Positions 21,607 through 32,930 of a stretch of 64,000 bases of DNA are shown here, one piece after another; position 1 is the first letter of the stretch; each line of letters begins with the position of its first letter. The position numbers were made by a program, and so were the translations under genes. Below the pieces are notes generated by a model. That model worked only from the letters and a program-made list of their open reading frames with translations. It had not been told where the DNA came from and ran no database searches. This stretch comes from Spiroplasma apis B31 (GTDB lineage Bacteria > Bacillota_I > Bacilli_A > Mycoplasmatales > Mycoplasmataceae): the NCBI RefSeq assembly GCF_000500935.1, contig NC_022998.1:620001-684000 (forward strand). The letters run 5' to 3'.

Positions 21607-22878
21607 ATGTACGTAAGAAAAATAATTGTTAATAATTTTATTATGCCGGGAAAACAAACTTTTGTTTTTGATGATGATCAAAAACTTATAGATGGTGAAT
21701 TTTATAATGTAGAAGATTTAAAATTAATTAATGAAATGTTTAACGGTAAGTGATTAGAAAGTACACTTAGCTTCGAAAAGTATTATCCAAAATTTCTGAA
21801 AAAAATACCAGACATGGATCTTCAATTAGATGCTCTTATTGAGTTTACAGACGAAGAACTTATGAAGTTAAATGTGATTATGAAATCAAGTTATTTGAAA
21901 CTTATCAAATCAAAACTTTGATTTTATTCAATCAAATGTACATATCCCTATATATTCCCTATAGTTTCACTAAAACCAGCAGAATTTGCAGATGATAAAA
22001 CTATCGGAATAGGGAATCATTACGACAAATTTACTAAATACAACTCAAGTAAAAAGGATTTATTAACAGTTACAGGTATGAACGCAGTTGGTTTATTGAG
22101 AGAAAAATATTTTGAGTATTCAAAAATGCCGATTGAAAAAACAGATATTTTACTACATAAGCAATATCTAGAAGTCTTAAAATCAACATTTAGAAATGAT
22201 GAACAATTTATTAAAAAGTTAGGACAAATCGTTTTTAATATGGATGATGGTGATGTTTTAAACTACGGAGATCAAGCAGAATTCTTTTTTCAGAATAAAG
22301 CTTTTGAAGAGTTCATTGATTCAATTCCTCTTATGAGAAATGAACCAAAAATAAGAGAAGATTTTTGCGAAATGTTATATGAGTGCTATTTTAGAGATAT
22401 TCAATGAATATATACAATAAAATCATCTAATGATGCTTTAGAAATAAAACAACTAGTTTTTGACTCATATTGTGAGAATGCAATTTATACTAAGGAGTTT
22501 ATGAATTTATTTAACTTCAAATTGCACGATGATTCAGACAAAGAAGCTTTACTATTTAAAAAACTAGTAATAAATGACGATGACTTACTTGATCAAGATA
22601 AAGAACCATTTAATATTTTCGATAAGAAAAACAAAAAGTTTGTTTATCAAGAAATAGTTGTTGATGAACCTAAAGAAGTTAAAAAGAATCAAAATGCTAT
22701 AAAACAAGAAAAAATTAGAATAAAAAAAGAAAAAGAGAATAGAAAAAAACAAAGAAAGAAAATAAAACAAGAAAATAAAATAAGGGAAAAAAAGAAAAAA
22801 TTAGACATAAAAAGAAACATTCAAAATAAGAAAAAAGATTTAAAAAGACAATTAAAAAGACTTTCTAAAAAGCGTTAA
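21607..22878 (+). CDS. Hypothetical protein with Lys-rich coiled-coil tail
   Basis: 423 residues. The globular first 355 residues are mixed alpha/beta with several Trp as TGA and no recognised domain. From about residue 359 to the end the sequence is nearly all Lys, Glu, Gln, Arg and Asn (such as KKEKENRKKQRKKIKQEN), a highly basic coiled coil that could bind nucleic acid or ribosomes. Ribosome binding site AAAAGGGG. The next gene starts 24 bases downstream without a terminator, so the two are probably co-transcribed. Unknown function. Confidence 0.7.
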
Positions 22879-22902
22879 AAAAATAAAGGCGGTTAATATA
22901 TA

Positions 22903-24228
22903 GTGAAAAAATTTGAAAAAGAAGACAAAAATTTTAATACTCTAGTCGACAGAACCGCAATTTATGACTCAATTAAAAATAATAAAATATCAAATGAGGA
23001 AGCACAAAAATTTGTAGACTCTATTTTTGAAAATTATTTTTTAGATAATGATAATATTAATTTCTTGCAATCAAATGATATCGATTTCTTCAGATTTAAA
23101 AACGAAGAACTTTGCTATTGCTTGAGTACCTTAGCTTTCAAAGATTGCTGTAAAAAATCTATGAAGTCATCTGTAAGTAGCAAGTACGTTCCTTTTGTTA
23201 AGAGTCTATTATCAAAAAATGACTACGAAACATATTTGAATTATTCAAGTAACTTATTTACGCAACACTTCAATGATTTAGCTAAAAAAGAGAAGTGTAA
23301 TTTTAAAGATTGTAGTAATAAAGCAACAGAAAATAAATTATACAATTTGAATTTTGATAAAAATCCTATGGTAACAACAAATAAAGTAAATCCGTTCGAC
23401 AATAATTATAAAATGGGTGAGAACTTTTTTTCAGAAGTAACAGACAGTAATTTCAAATTTTTTGGTCTGTGTAGACAACATGATAACGAGATAAAAAAAA
23501 TTGAGTTAGATAAGAATTCTAAAAATGTTGATATTTATAAAGTGCATTTTAAAATAGTCCTTTACAGATTATTTATTAGTAGAGTTCAATTAGAAGTAGC
23601 TAAAGAAGAGTTTGTTGAAAATTTTAACAACATTAAAGAAGATGGTTACAAAGCTTTAGAAATTTATAAATTAAAAAAACTTTCTAACCATGTTAAATCA
23701 TTGATTAATTTATATACAGGTTTTATAGAAAATATATTTAACAATAAACCAACTTTTAAGGTGCTTACTTTCAATCTTCCACAAACTGAAATATTTGAAA
23801 TATCAGATATATTGCAGCCACAAGTTTGTCCAAAAGATTATCTACTTGTAAATTCAGTAAATAATATTTATATAAAAAATAGGGCAGCAACAATAAATTT
23901 AAAGAATCAGGATAATTATTCGTATGTAACAATTGTTTATGATTCAAAAGATGATAGACTTTCTAGTTTTTTTGAGCAATATATGGAAGAGATCAAAGGT
24001 AAATTGAAAAATGAGACTGCCTTTATTTCAAATTGTTCTTTAATATTATGCGACAATATTTTATTTAACAAAGATTGATGAGATAAATTAAAAAATGAAG
24101 ATAAGCAATTATATTCTGCTTTAAATAAATTCCGTTATGAAAATCCTAGTATCGGTCAAGAGTATATCAAAATGAAGTTCTTTGCAGGATTTAGTAAAGG
24201 AAACAACTTTTTTAATAGGAAAAAGTAA
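22903..24228 (+). CDS. Hypothetical protein with SEC-C-like cysteine motif
   Basis: 441 residues from GTG 22903 (AAAGGCGG 13 bases upstream). Residues 71-83 read CYCLSTLAFKDCC, matching the spacing C-x-C-x8-C-C of the SEC-C zinc motif found at the end of SecA and in other proteins, although the usual GSGKK residues are absent. A second possible metal site is C132-x4-C137 with C190-x2-H193. The remainder is helical with a beta-rich segment at about 280-350. No enzyme motif is seen. It is probably an operon partner of the preceding basic protein. The role is unknown; metal binding is inferred from spacing. Confidence 0.7.
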
Positions 24229-24253
24229 AAAATCGCTAATTAGCGATTTTTTT
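24227..24253. terminator. Bidirectional intrinsic terminator
   Basis: Perfect palindrome AAAAAATCGCTAA / TTAGCGATTTTTT with T/A runs on both sides. It serves the 441-residue gene and the convergent small gene ending at 24280. Confidence 0.85.
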
Positions 24254-24279
24254 ACATAATTACCTATTTAGTAAATTAA

Positions 24280-24459
24280 TTATTCTTCTACTGAGTGTAG
24301 TCAATCGATATCATTTTCTTCTTTTTTATCATTATCATAGCACTCATCACAAACTGGAACAGCAACTTCATCTTCAATATTCTCATCATATTTATATACT
24401 CTTTTTGGGCTCAATTGATTGATTGCTTTTCCACAACCATTTAATAAACATTTTTCCAT
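24280..24459 (-). CDS. Small Cys-rich (zinc-ribbon-like) protein, 59 residues
   Basis: ATG 24459 with AAAGGAGA at ideal spacing on the minus strand. The product has CLLNGC near the start and CDEC in the middle, a four-Cys arrangement compatible with a zinc ribbon, and an acidic tail ending in WLHSVEE. It lies 82 bases after guaC on the same strand, with TATAGTACTATA in the gap. No known function; the size suggests an adaptor or regulator. Confidence 0.7.
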
Positions 24460-24541
24460 AAATAACATCTCCTTTTACAATCTTATTTTATAGTAAAAGG
24501 GTATTAATTACATTCATAATTACTTATAGTACTATAGTTTA

Positions 24542-25504
24542 TTAAAAGTTACTTGTTTTTAAAATTACATAGTCTACTTTTTTAATATCACTAACAACTT
24601 TTCCACCAGAATAAGAAATTGATGATTGCAAGTCCTCGTTCATTTCTTTGTAAGTTTCCAATAACTTACCTCTTACTTGAATAAGTTCTTTTTTTCCTTC
24701 AACATAACGTTTTTCACCTTTATTATACTCACTGGCACTACCATAGTATTCTTTAAATAAAACGCCATCAATTTCAACATTTTTACCAGGAGATTCCTCG
24801 TGAGCTGCGAATAGGCTACCGATCATACACATAGTAGCTCCGAAACGTATTGATTTAGCAATGTCTCCGTTTACTCTTAAACCACCATCAGCAATTATAG
24901 GCTTATTGGCAGCCTTACTACATCATTTAATTGCTCCAAGTTGTCAACCACCAGTTCCAAAACCGGTTTTAAGTTTTGTTATACAAACTTTTCCAGGTCC
25001 AACTCCGACTTTAGTGGCGTCAGCTCCTCAATATTCTAAGTCTCTAACAGCGTGTGGGGTACCCACGTTACCTGCAATTATAAATGTTTTATCTTGCATA
25101 TATTCTCTAATATGCTCGATCATTTTTTTTACATTGATAGAATGACCATGAGCAATGTCGATAGTTATATATTCAGGTATTAAGTTTTCTTTTGCTAGTC
25201 TTTTTATAATTTCATAATCTTCTTTTTTAACACCAACAGAGATTGATGCTATCAAACCCATACTTTTCATTTTTTTAGTAAATTCAAAAGTATCTATATT
25301 AAATCTGTGCATTACATAAAAAAAGTTATTTTTTGCTAATAAAACACATAACTCCTCATTGATAACTGATGCCATGTTAGCGGGTACTACAGGCATTTTA
25401 AAAGTGTGATTTCCTAGTTTTACCGATGTGTCACATTCACTTCTTGAGTTAACTACACATAAATTAGGTATTAACTGGATATCTTCATAATCAAAAGCGT
25501 ACAT
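24542..25504 (-). CDS. guaC: GMP reductase
   Basis: Converts GMP to IMP with NADPH, part of purine salvage in the cytoplasm. 320 residues, matching the GuaC2 type of Firmicutes: it starts [11 protein letters not shown], has NSRSECDT, the IMPDH/GMPR loop [11 protein letters not shown] with catalytic Cys174, FGTGGWQL, and [12 protein letters not shown] followed by YYGSASE. There are no CBS domains and the short length separates it from IMP dehydrogenase. Ribosome binding site TGGAGA and a TATAAT box lie upstream on the minus strand. Confidence 0.95.
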
Positions 25505-25561
25505 AAATTAATATCTCCATTCCTAAAAAATTATACATTAATTATTTTATAAACCAAAGAT

Positions 25562-25582
25562 AAAAAAACGAGTAAACTCGTT
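25562..25582 (-). terminator. Intrinsic terminator of the azoreductase-like gene
   Basis: On the minus strand AACGAG-TTTA-CTCGTT followed by seven T, starting at the stop codon of the gene at 25581. Confidence 0.85.
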
Positions 25583-26183
25583 AAAATTTAGCAGCAATTT
25601 CTTTTATCTTAGAAGAAATGCTTTCAATTGCTTCTTTTGGTGTTTGTTTTGATATTGGTTCAACTTTAGTACCAGCGAATAATATTGGTTCATTAACTTT
25701 TGCCCCAACAAATTCCCATGTACCTTTAAGATAAGCAGTGTGATCTCCAAATGGATACCAACCATAGGGAGCTCCTTGCGTTGTTAAGATTTGAACTTTT
25801 AAGTGTTCCAACAATCCTTTAGCATCACCTTTTTTAACATACTTATACGAAAAAGTTTGATCAGCCATTAAAATATGATCTAAATAGTTTTTGATCATAG
25901 CAGTAACGGCAAAATTATTCATTGGACTAGAAATGATTACTTTATCAACTGACTTTAATTGATTGATATATTTTATTGAATCTTCTTCATTAAAAAATTC
26001 TTTGAAATTATCTCTTGTTAAAGTTTTTTGAGCCATCACTTCTTTATTCAAATCTAAATAAATAATTTCATCTTCTTTGTTTATTTTAGAATACTCTTCG
26101 ATAAATTTTTCAGATAAAGCAATTGAATATGATTTATCAGCTGGACTTACTGTACCAGAAATTACTAATACTTTTTTTGACAT
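25581..26183 (-). CDS. azoR: FMN-dependent NADH-azoreductase-like flavoprotein
   Basis: 200 residues of the flavodoxin-like quinone/azo reductase family: KVLVISGTVSPADKS at the start (phosphate-binding loop), SSPMNNFAVTAMIKNYLD (the P-x-N-F segment contacting FMN), and TTQGAPYGW later in the fold. Likely a cytosolic FMN oxidoreductase using NADH against quinones or azo compounds. Physiological substrate is uncertain. It is a single gene with a terminator at its stop and start ATG 26183 with GAGG upstream. Confidence 0.88.
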   Translation of the reverse strand: MSKKVLVISGTVSPADKSYSIALSEKFIEEYSKINKEDEIIYLDLNKEVMAQKTLTRDNFKEFFNEEDSIKYINQLKSVDKVIISSPMNNFAVTAMIKNYLDHILMADQTFSYKYVKKGDAKGLLEHLKVQILTTQGAPYGWYPFGDHTAYLKGTWEFVGAKVNEPILFAGTKVEPISKQTPKEAIESISSKIKEIAAKF

Positions 26184-26283
26184 ATTTACCTCTTCCTTTG
26201 TAACTATTTTATAACTTATTTATAGAAAAATTTATTTTATTTACAAATAGAAAATGACCATACAATAAGGCATTAAATCCCAA

Positions 26284-26297
26284 AAGTCATGTGACTT
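26284..26297. repeat. 14-base palindrome between azoR and udk
   Basis: AAGTCATGTGACTT lies in the divergent promoter gap of the azoreductase and uridine kinase genes. Possible operator; no other support. Confidence 0.25.
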
Positions 26298-26375
26298 GGT
26301 GATTTTCATAACCTTTGCAACATTAGTTTAACATTTTAATATTTTTTTTTGCTAAACTATATTGTGGAGAAACTT

Positions 26376-27017
26376 ATGAGAAAAGTCACAATAATTTTAA
26401 TTGCTGGTGGTAGTGCTAGCGGAAAATCTACTGTTTCTAGAAAAATAGCCGATGAAATATTAGATAAAGAATCTGTAGTTAGAATTTGTATGGATAGTTA
26501 TTACAAGGATTATAGTAATTTATCCAAAAAAGAACGTAGTAATCTCAATTTTGATCATCCAAATTCAATTGATATAGAATTATTATGCAAACATTTGGAT
26601 GAATTAAAAGAAGGTAAAAGTGTAGATGTTCCAATTTATGATTTTACAACACATTCTCAATCAGGAAAAACCAGAAAAATCAACTCAAGTGATGTGATTA
26701 TTTTAGATGGTATTTTAGCTTTACATATCGAAGAGCTAAGAAAGAGAGCAGATATAAAAATATTCATTAGAACTGATGACGATATCAGGTTTATTAGAAG
26801 AATGATTAGAGATGTTAAAGAACGCGGTAGGGAACTTGATGATATTGTTAACCAATATTTAACAACAGTTCGTCCAATGTATAAGCACTTTGTGGAGACA
26901 TCTATTGATTTTGCAGATATAATAATTCCTTATTACGAAGGAAATTATATCGCTATTGATATGATTGCAACGAAAATAAGAAGTATATGTAGAAAAAATA
27001 AAAGAAATTTAAAGTAA
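26376..27017 (+). CDS. udk: Uridine kinase
   Basis: Phosphorylates uridine (and usually cytidine) to the monophosphate using ATP or GTP in pyrimidine salvage. 213 residues. Walker A GGSASGKST at 11-19, DSYYKD, FDHPNSID and PIYDFTTH, then VIILDGILAL, are all characteristic of Udk. ATG 26376 is chosen because GTGGAGA precedes it by 7 bases; the frame extends further upstream without a better site. Terminator at 27038. Confidence 0.95.
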   Translation: MRKVTIILIAGGSASGKSTVSRKIADEILDKESVVRICMDSYYKDYSNLSKKERSNLNFDHPNSIDIELLCKHLDELKEGKSVDVPIYDFTTHSQSGKTRKINSSDVIILDGILALHIEELRKRADIKIFIRTDDDIRFIRRMIRDVKERGRELDDIVNQYLTTVRPMYKHFVETSIDFADIIIPYYEGNYIAIDMIATKIRSICRKNKRNLK

Positions 27018-27037
27018 TTGAAATAAAAAGTCATATT

Positions 27038-27064
27038 AAAAGCATCTATTAAGATGTTTTTTTT
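27038..27064 (+). terminator. Intrinsic terminator of udk
   Basis: CATCT-ATTA-AGATG flanked by A-rich and T8 sequence. Confidence 0.75.
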
Positions 27065-27280
27065 AATTTGAGTTGTCTAAAAAACTTGTTGTATTTTCAT
27101 TTTTCCGATCAAAAAACCTAAAAAGTATTCTTAAATCACTTGAAAATCAATGTTTTTTTATTAAATTTAGCGGTTTTTTTAAGAAAAAGTAAGATTTAAT
27201 CGCATTTTTTTAATTTTTAGCATTTATAAATTTTTTGTGTTATATTTAATTTATTAACTAAATTAACGGAGTTTTAAAAA

Positions 27281-29221
27281 ATGGCAGAGACAAAAAAAGA
27301 TTTATTATATACAGAAGATAGCATTCAAGTTTTAGAAGGTTTAGATGCGGTCAGAAAAAGACCTGGAATGTACATCGGTTCAACAGATGTAAAAGGATTA
27401 CATCATTTAGTATGAGAAATAGTTGATAACTCAATTGATGAGGCATTAGCAGGTGTATGTACAGAAATAAATGTAACTCTTGAAAAAGATGGTTCTATCA
27501 CAGTTAAAGATAATGGTCGTGGTGTTCCAATTGGAATGTATAAAGGAACCAATAAATCAACTCCTGAAATAATTTTCTCCGTGCTTCATGCTGGTGGTAA
27601 ATTTGGGGGCGATGGTTACAAAACTTCTGGTGGTTTACATGGTGTTGGTTCATCAGTCGTAAACGCTTTATCAAGTAAGTTTAAAGTAACAATTTATAGA
27701 GATGGCGTAATATCAAAAATTAAATTTTCTAAGGGTGGTAAACTATCTCAACCTCTAAAACAAGTAGGAACATCTAAAACTACTGGTACAATGGTTAATT
27801 TTACACCAGATGAAACAATATTCTCTACAACAAAATTCTCTTTTTCAACTATATCAGAAAGATTGAAAGAATCAGCTTTACTTAATTCAGGACTAAAACT
27901 TACTCTTAAAGACGAAAGAAGCACTAAGTATGTTGAATACAAGTACGAAAACGGATTAATTGAGTTTGTAAATGAATTAAAAGGTCAACAAAAAACCTTG
28001 TGTAATCCAATCATAATAAAAGGAAGCGAACTTGACATTGATGTTGAAATAGCTCTTACATATTCAGATGATTTCTCAGAAACAGTTCTTGGATTTGCTA
28101 ACAACGTTAAAACAAGTGATGGTGGTACACATATTACAGGTTTTAGGTCTGGGTTAATAAAATCACTTAACGAATATGCAAAAAGTCATAGTTTAATTAA
28201 AGAAAAAGACAAAAAATTAGATTCATCGGATATTAAAGAAGGGTTAATTGCAGTTGTAACAGTTAAAATTCCTGAAAGTTTAATTCAATATGAAGGTCAA
28301 ACAAAAGGAAAATTAGGAACTAGCGAAGCTAAACAAGCTTGTGAAAAAATAACAGAACAAAGTTTTAATTTCTGATTACAAGAAAATAAAACAATTGCAA
28401 TTGCAATTATTGAAAAAGCTCTTTTAGCAAGAAAAGCAAGAGAAGAAGCGAGAAAAGCAAGGCAAGCTATAAGAGATCAAAAAACAAAAACAAAAGGAAA
28501 AACAATGCTTGGTAAACTAACACCAGCTCAAGGGAAAAACAAAGCAATTAATGAACTATTCTTAGTTGAGGGTGATTCAGCTGGTGGTAGTGCAAAATCA
28601 GGTAGAGATAGAAAATTTCAAGCGATTTTACCACTTAAAGGAAAAGTAATAAATGCAGAAAAAACAAAGTTAGTAGATTTATTAAAAAATGAAGAGATAA
28701 CTACAATTATTAACGCAATCGGGGCTGGTATTGGAAGTGATTTCGATGTTGAAGATATTAATTATGGAAAAATAATTTTAATGACGGACGCCGATACAGA
28801 TGGAGCACACATTCAAACATTATTGTTAACATTCTTTTATAGATATATGAAAGAACTTATTTTAGAAAAACACATTTATATAGCAATGCCTCCTTTATTT
28901 AAAATCACACAAGCAAGTAACAAAAGTAAATTCATTTATTTATGAACAGAAGATGAATTAGTTGATTATATGAAAAAGGTAAAAACAAAAGTAGAAATTC
29001 AAAGATATAAAGGTCTTGGTGAAATGAATGCCATACAACTTTGAGAAACTACAATGGACCCCGAATCAAGAAAATTAATTTTAGTAACAATTGATGATGC
29101 ATTAGCTGCAGAAAATGCTTTTAGAACATTGATGGGAGATAATGCAGAAAAAAGAAAAGAGTGAATTGAAGAGAATGTTAAATTTACACTAGAAGATAAT
29201 AATGAATATGTAGAAGTATAA
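27281..29221 (+). CDS. parE: DNA topoisomerase IV subunit B
   Basis: ATPase subunit of topoisomerase IV, which decatenates replicated chromosomes. 646 residues. GHKL ATPase motifs [17 protein letters not shown] and [20 protein letters not shown] motifs [14 protein letters not shown] and [10 protein letters not shown]-terminal [28 protein letters not shown] and the downstream parC favour ParE over GyrB. ACGGAG precedes ATG 27281. It is followed 28 bases later by an unknown gene that separates it from parC. Confidence 0.93.
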
Positions 29222-29249
29222 TAAGTATATTATTCCGGAGGTATACATC

Positions 29250-30221
29250 TTGGAGCAACTAAGTTACGAAAAAAAGGTGCAAGCAATTTTAGAGAAATTC
29301 TTGGAATACAACAAAATTAATAAAGACATTAAACGGTTTGGTATTTTCAACAGTTTTAGTGTTTCTCATCAATTTGATCAGGGTAAACTTTATTTTGAAA
29401 TGAGAAATACAGATGATGAAGACCAACTTTTAGTAACCTCCGCTTCAAGTGAACAATCTATAATGATTAATATTGAAAACGATAAAGAGTTTAATTGATT
29501 AATTAAAACTATGAACCGTTTCATTGAAAAATCAAAAATATCTATGAAAAAGGCCCGTGAATTAGCAAAACCACAAGTAGGAATCTTGGTATATGATGAG
29601 TTCACCGATTCATATTATTTAAATCCAACTTCTGGACCCGTTCTTTTAAAATCGAAGGAAATCGCTAAAGAAATAGCTTCAACAAGAATTGATATTTTTG
29701 GGATTTTCATAAACCTAAGATCCATTTTGATCGAAAAAGATAGAGTATCTGAGATTATTGGTGATAGTCTTGATGTAGTTTGTGAGAAAAGCAAAGAAAA
29801 AATCAATAAAATCATCGATATTGAAACCAGATTACGTAAGATAGAAGGAATTCCTAGGTGTATTTGTTTTTATAAAGAAGATAACGATACTATTTATTTT
29901 GAATCTTTTGTAACAACTGACTTCGGACTAGAAATTGAAGAGTACAATAAAATTAATGAAAATAACTTAAAAGTTAACAAGACAATCGCATCAGAAGTAG
30001 AAAACATGTATAACTACATCGGTCTTGTTGAAGATATTTCATTACAAATGATCGAGATAGCAAGAGATTTAATATCAAAAAATGACCCAAGAATGTATGT
30101 CCAAGATAAGACAACAAAATTATGAATTTTAACAACTGAGGGTAGAAATACTATGCAAAATTTAAATATAATGGATTTTTTAAACAATGATATATCAGAG
30201 ATAAATTTTGAAATTAACTAA
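29250..30221 (+). CDS. Unknown protein encoded between parE and parC
   Basis: 323 residues starting at TTG 29250, chosen because CCGGAGG sits 8 bases upstream and no other in-frame start precedes the conserved-looking text. Mixed alpha/beta, no signal peptide or membrane segment, no motif recognised; an N-terminal beta region ([13 protein letters not shown], then GKLYFEMRN) is followed by long helices. The gap to parE is 28 bases and to parC 11 bases, with no terminator, so it is embedded in the topoisomerase IV operon. A link to ParE/ParC is suggested only by position. Confidence 0.75.
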
Positions 30222-30232
30222 AGGAGACAATT

Positions 30233-32857
30233 ATGGCTGACAATAAAAATGAAAAAGGAATATTGAATTATTCATTGGAAGACTTGATGGGTGATCGTTT
30301 TGGACGATATGCTAAATACATTATTCAAGAAAGGGCATTACCAGATGTCAGAGATGGACTAAAACCAGTTCAAAGACGTGTCTTATATGCGATGAATGAA
30401 ATAAATTTAACGCATGACAAGCCTTATAAAAAATCTGCTCGTATTGTTGGTGATGTTATTGGTAAATATCATCCACACAGTGATACATCAGTATATGATG
30501 CATTAGTTCGTATGAGTCAACATTGAAAATTAAATATACCATTAGTTGATATGCACGGTAATAATGGTTCAATTGATGGTGATGGTGCTGCTGCAATGCG
30601 TTATACTGAATCAAGATTGTCAAAAACAGCTAGTTTATTATTAAATGACCTTCAAAAAGATACAGTTTTGTTTGCACCAAACTTTGATGATTCTGAAAAA
30701 GAACCAACAGTTTTACCAGGATACTTTCCAAATATCTTGGTTAACGGTGCTACTGGAATTGCTGCTGGTTATGCTACAAATATGCCTCCACATAATATCA
30801 ATGAAATTATTGATGCCACTATATTCTTAATTAAAAACAAAAAAGCTAAAATCACTGATATTGCAAAAATTATTAAAGGTCCTGATTTTCCAACAGGAGC
30901 AATTGTTATGGGTAAAGAAGGTATTTTAAATGCTTTTGAAACCGGAAAAGGGAGAATAATTTTACAATCAAAAATGCATCAAGAGGAAAATGCAATTGTG
31001 ATTGATGAAATTCCCTATGAAATTGTAAAACAAGATTTAGTTAGAAAAATAGGTGACGTTGTAGACGCTAACCCTCAAATAGAAGTAAAAGAAGTTAGAG
31101 ACGAAACAGATAGAACTGGTTTAAGAATAGTTATTGAATTATCTCCTAAAGCAGATTATGAATTAACACGAAAATTTTTATTGAAAAATACACCATTACA
31201 GGTTTCTTATAATTACAATAATGTTGTTATAGTTGATAAACAACCTAAACAACTTGGAATTATTGGAATTCTTAATGCTTACATTAAACATTACCAAGAA
31301 GTATTTACAAGAAAAACACAATTTGATTTAAATAAAGCAAAGAAAAGACTTGAAATAATAGAAGGCTTGATAAAAGCTATCTCAATTCTTGATGAAGTGA
31401 TTAAAATAATTCGTGAATCAACCAACAGAACTGATGCTATACAAAATTTAGTAAATAAATATCAATTCAGTGAAGTTCAAGCAATTGCAATCGTTGATTT
31501 GAGATTATATCGTTTAACTTCAACAGATATCACAAAACTTAATGAGGAAAAAGAAGAGTTAATAGGATTAGTTTCACAATACGAAGCAATTTTAAATGAT
31601 AACAAAGTTTTAAATTCAGAAATTATCAAACAATTGCAAGACACTAAGAAAAATTATGGTGTCGAGAGAAGAAGTGAAGTTGTAGATGAAATCGAAAATA
31701 TCGATGTTGAAATTAAAAAAACAATCGTTCAAAAGAACTATACAGTTTGAGTTTCACAAGATGGATATCTAAAATCGATTGAGGAATCACAACTTGGAAA
31801 ATTCTCTCCAGATGACTTTAAAAGAAAACCTAATGATATTTGAATATCACAGTTTCCAGCATCTAGTTTAGATTTCATTTTATTAGTATCAAGTGCTGGG
31901 ACTTACTATTCTATACCTGTTTATAAAATAACTCCAAGTAAGTGAAAAGAAATTGGTATGCACCTTAATAAGTTAGCAACATTAAGTGGTCAATCTGAAA
32001 AAATCTTAGCAGCTTTTGTGGTTAGAGATTATAAAAATGCAAAACAAGAAATATTATTAGCCACTAAAAAAGGGATGATCAAACGAACACCTGTTGAAGA
32101 TTTAGAAACAAAGATGTTCTCAAAATCATTTAGAATAATGAAATTAGCAGAAGATGATGAATTAGTTTCTGCATCACTTGTTACTTCTAAAACTAAATAT
32201 GTGACTATGTTAACTAGAACTGGTTTTTCTGTTAGATATGATATTTCTGAAATTCCAAGTGCTGGTCCTAATGCAAAAGGGGTTAAATCAACGGTTGTAA
32301 GGGATGAAGACATAATTGCAGGGAAGGCATTTGACTCAGGAGATATCTTAATCCTAACAAATAAAGGAAATGTTAAAAAAATTAAACAAGATTTAGTTCC
32401 TATAATGACAAGACCAAAAAGAGGTGTTAGGTTATATCCTTGAAACAAAAAACGTGATGAGTTTGCAACATTTCTATATAACGTAAATTCAAAAGATATT
32501 TTAAACATTTTAGATGAGGAAGATAACCTTACCCAATTAAATGTAAATACTTTCAAATACGCTGATCTAGAAGATGTTCCAGAAGACTTAGACATGAATG
32601 AAATTTTAACAACAACCTTGGAAAAATCATTTATCATTAAAAACAATGATATACCGTTACCTCCAAAATCAGCAGACGAAGAAAAACCTAAGGAAAATAT
32701 TATAAAAAAACCTTTAGAAAATAAACAAGCAAAACAAAAATCAGAACAAACAAACTCTAAGGAAGAAAAATCAAATATTATTGACAATAAAGTAACTGAT
32801 GATAATAAAGAAGATTCAACTCAAGACTTAAAAATAGATTTTGATGATTTAATTTAA
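30233..32857 (+). CDS. parC: DNA topoisomerase IV subunit A
   Basis: DNA cleavage/rejoining subunit of topoisomerase IV. 874 residues. The active-site Tyr124 is in [12 protein letters not shown]; upstream motifs are [13 protein letters not shown] and GKYHPHSD. It has the GyrA/ParC tower and coiled-coil region and a beta-propeller-type C-terminal domain to about residue 780, then an extra Lys/Glu/Asp-rich tail of about 80 residues that is probably disordered. AAGGAGACA precedes ATG 30233. It closes the operon with the terminator at 32856. Confidence 0.95.
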
Positions 32858-32880
32858 AATACTCAGGGAGTATTTTTTTT
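32856..32880 (+). terminator. Intrinsic terminator of the parE-parC operon
   Basis: AAAATACTC-AGG-GAGTATTTT and further T, beginning at the parC stop. Confidence 0.88.
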
Positions 32881-32930
32881 CTATAAATAAATGTAACTAA
32901 TTTAAAATAACTATGGGAGAATATTAATAT

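Noticed and set aside
32029-32787. 252-codon open frame on the minus strand
   Set aside because: It lies fully inside parC on the opposite strand, has no ribosome binding site, and parC is certain. It is a codon-bias shadow.
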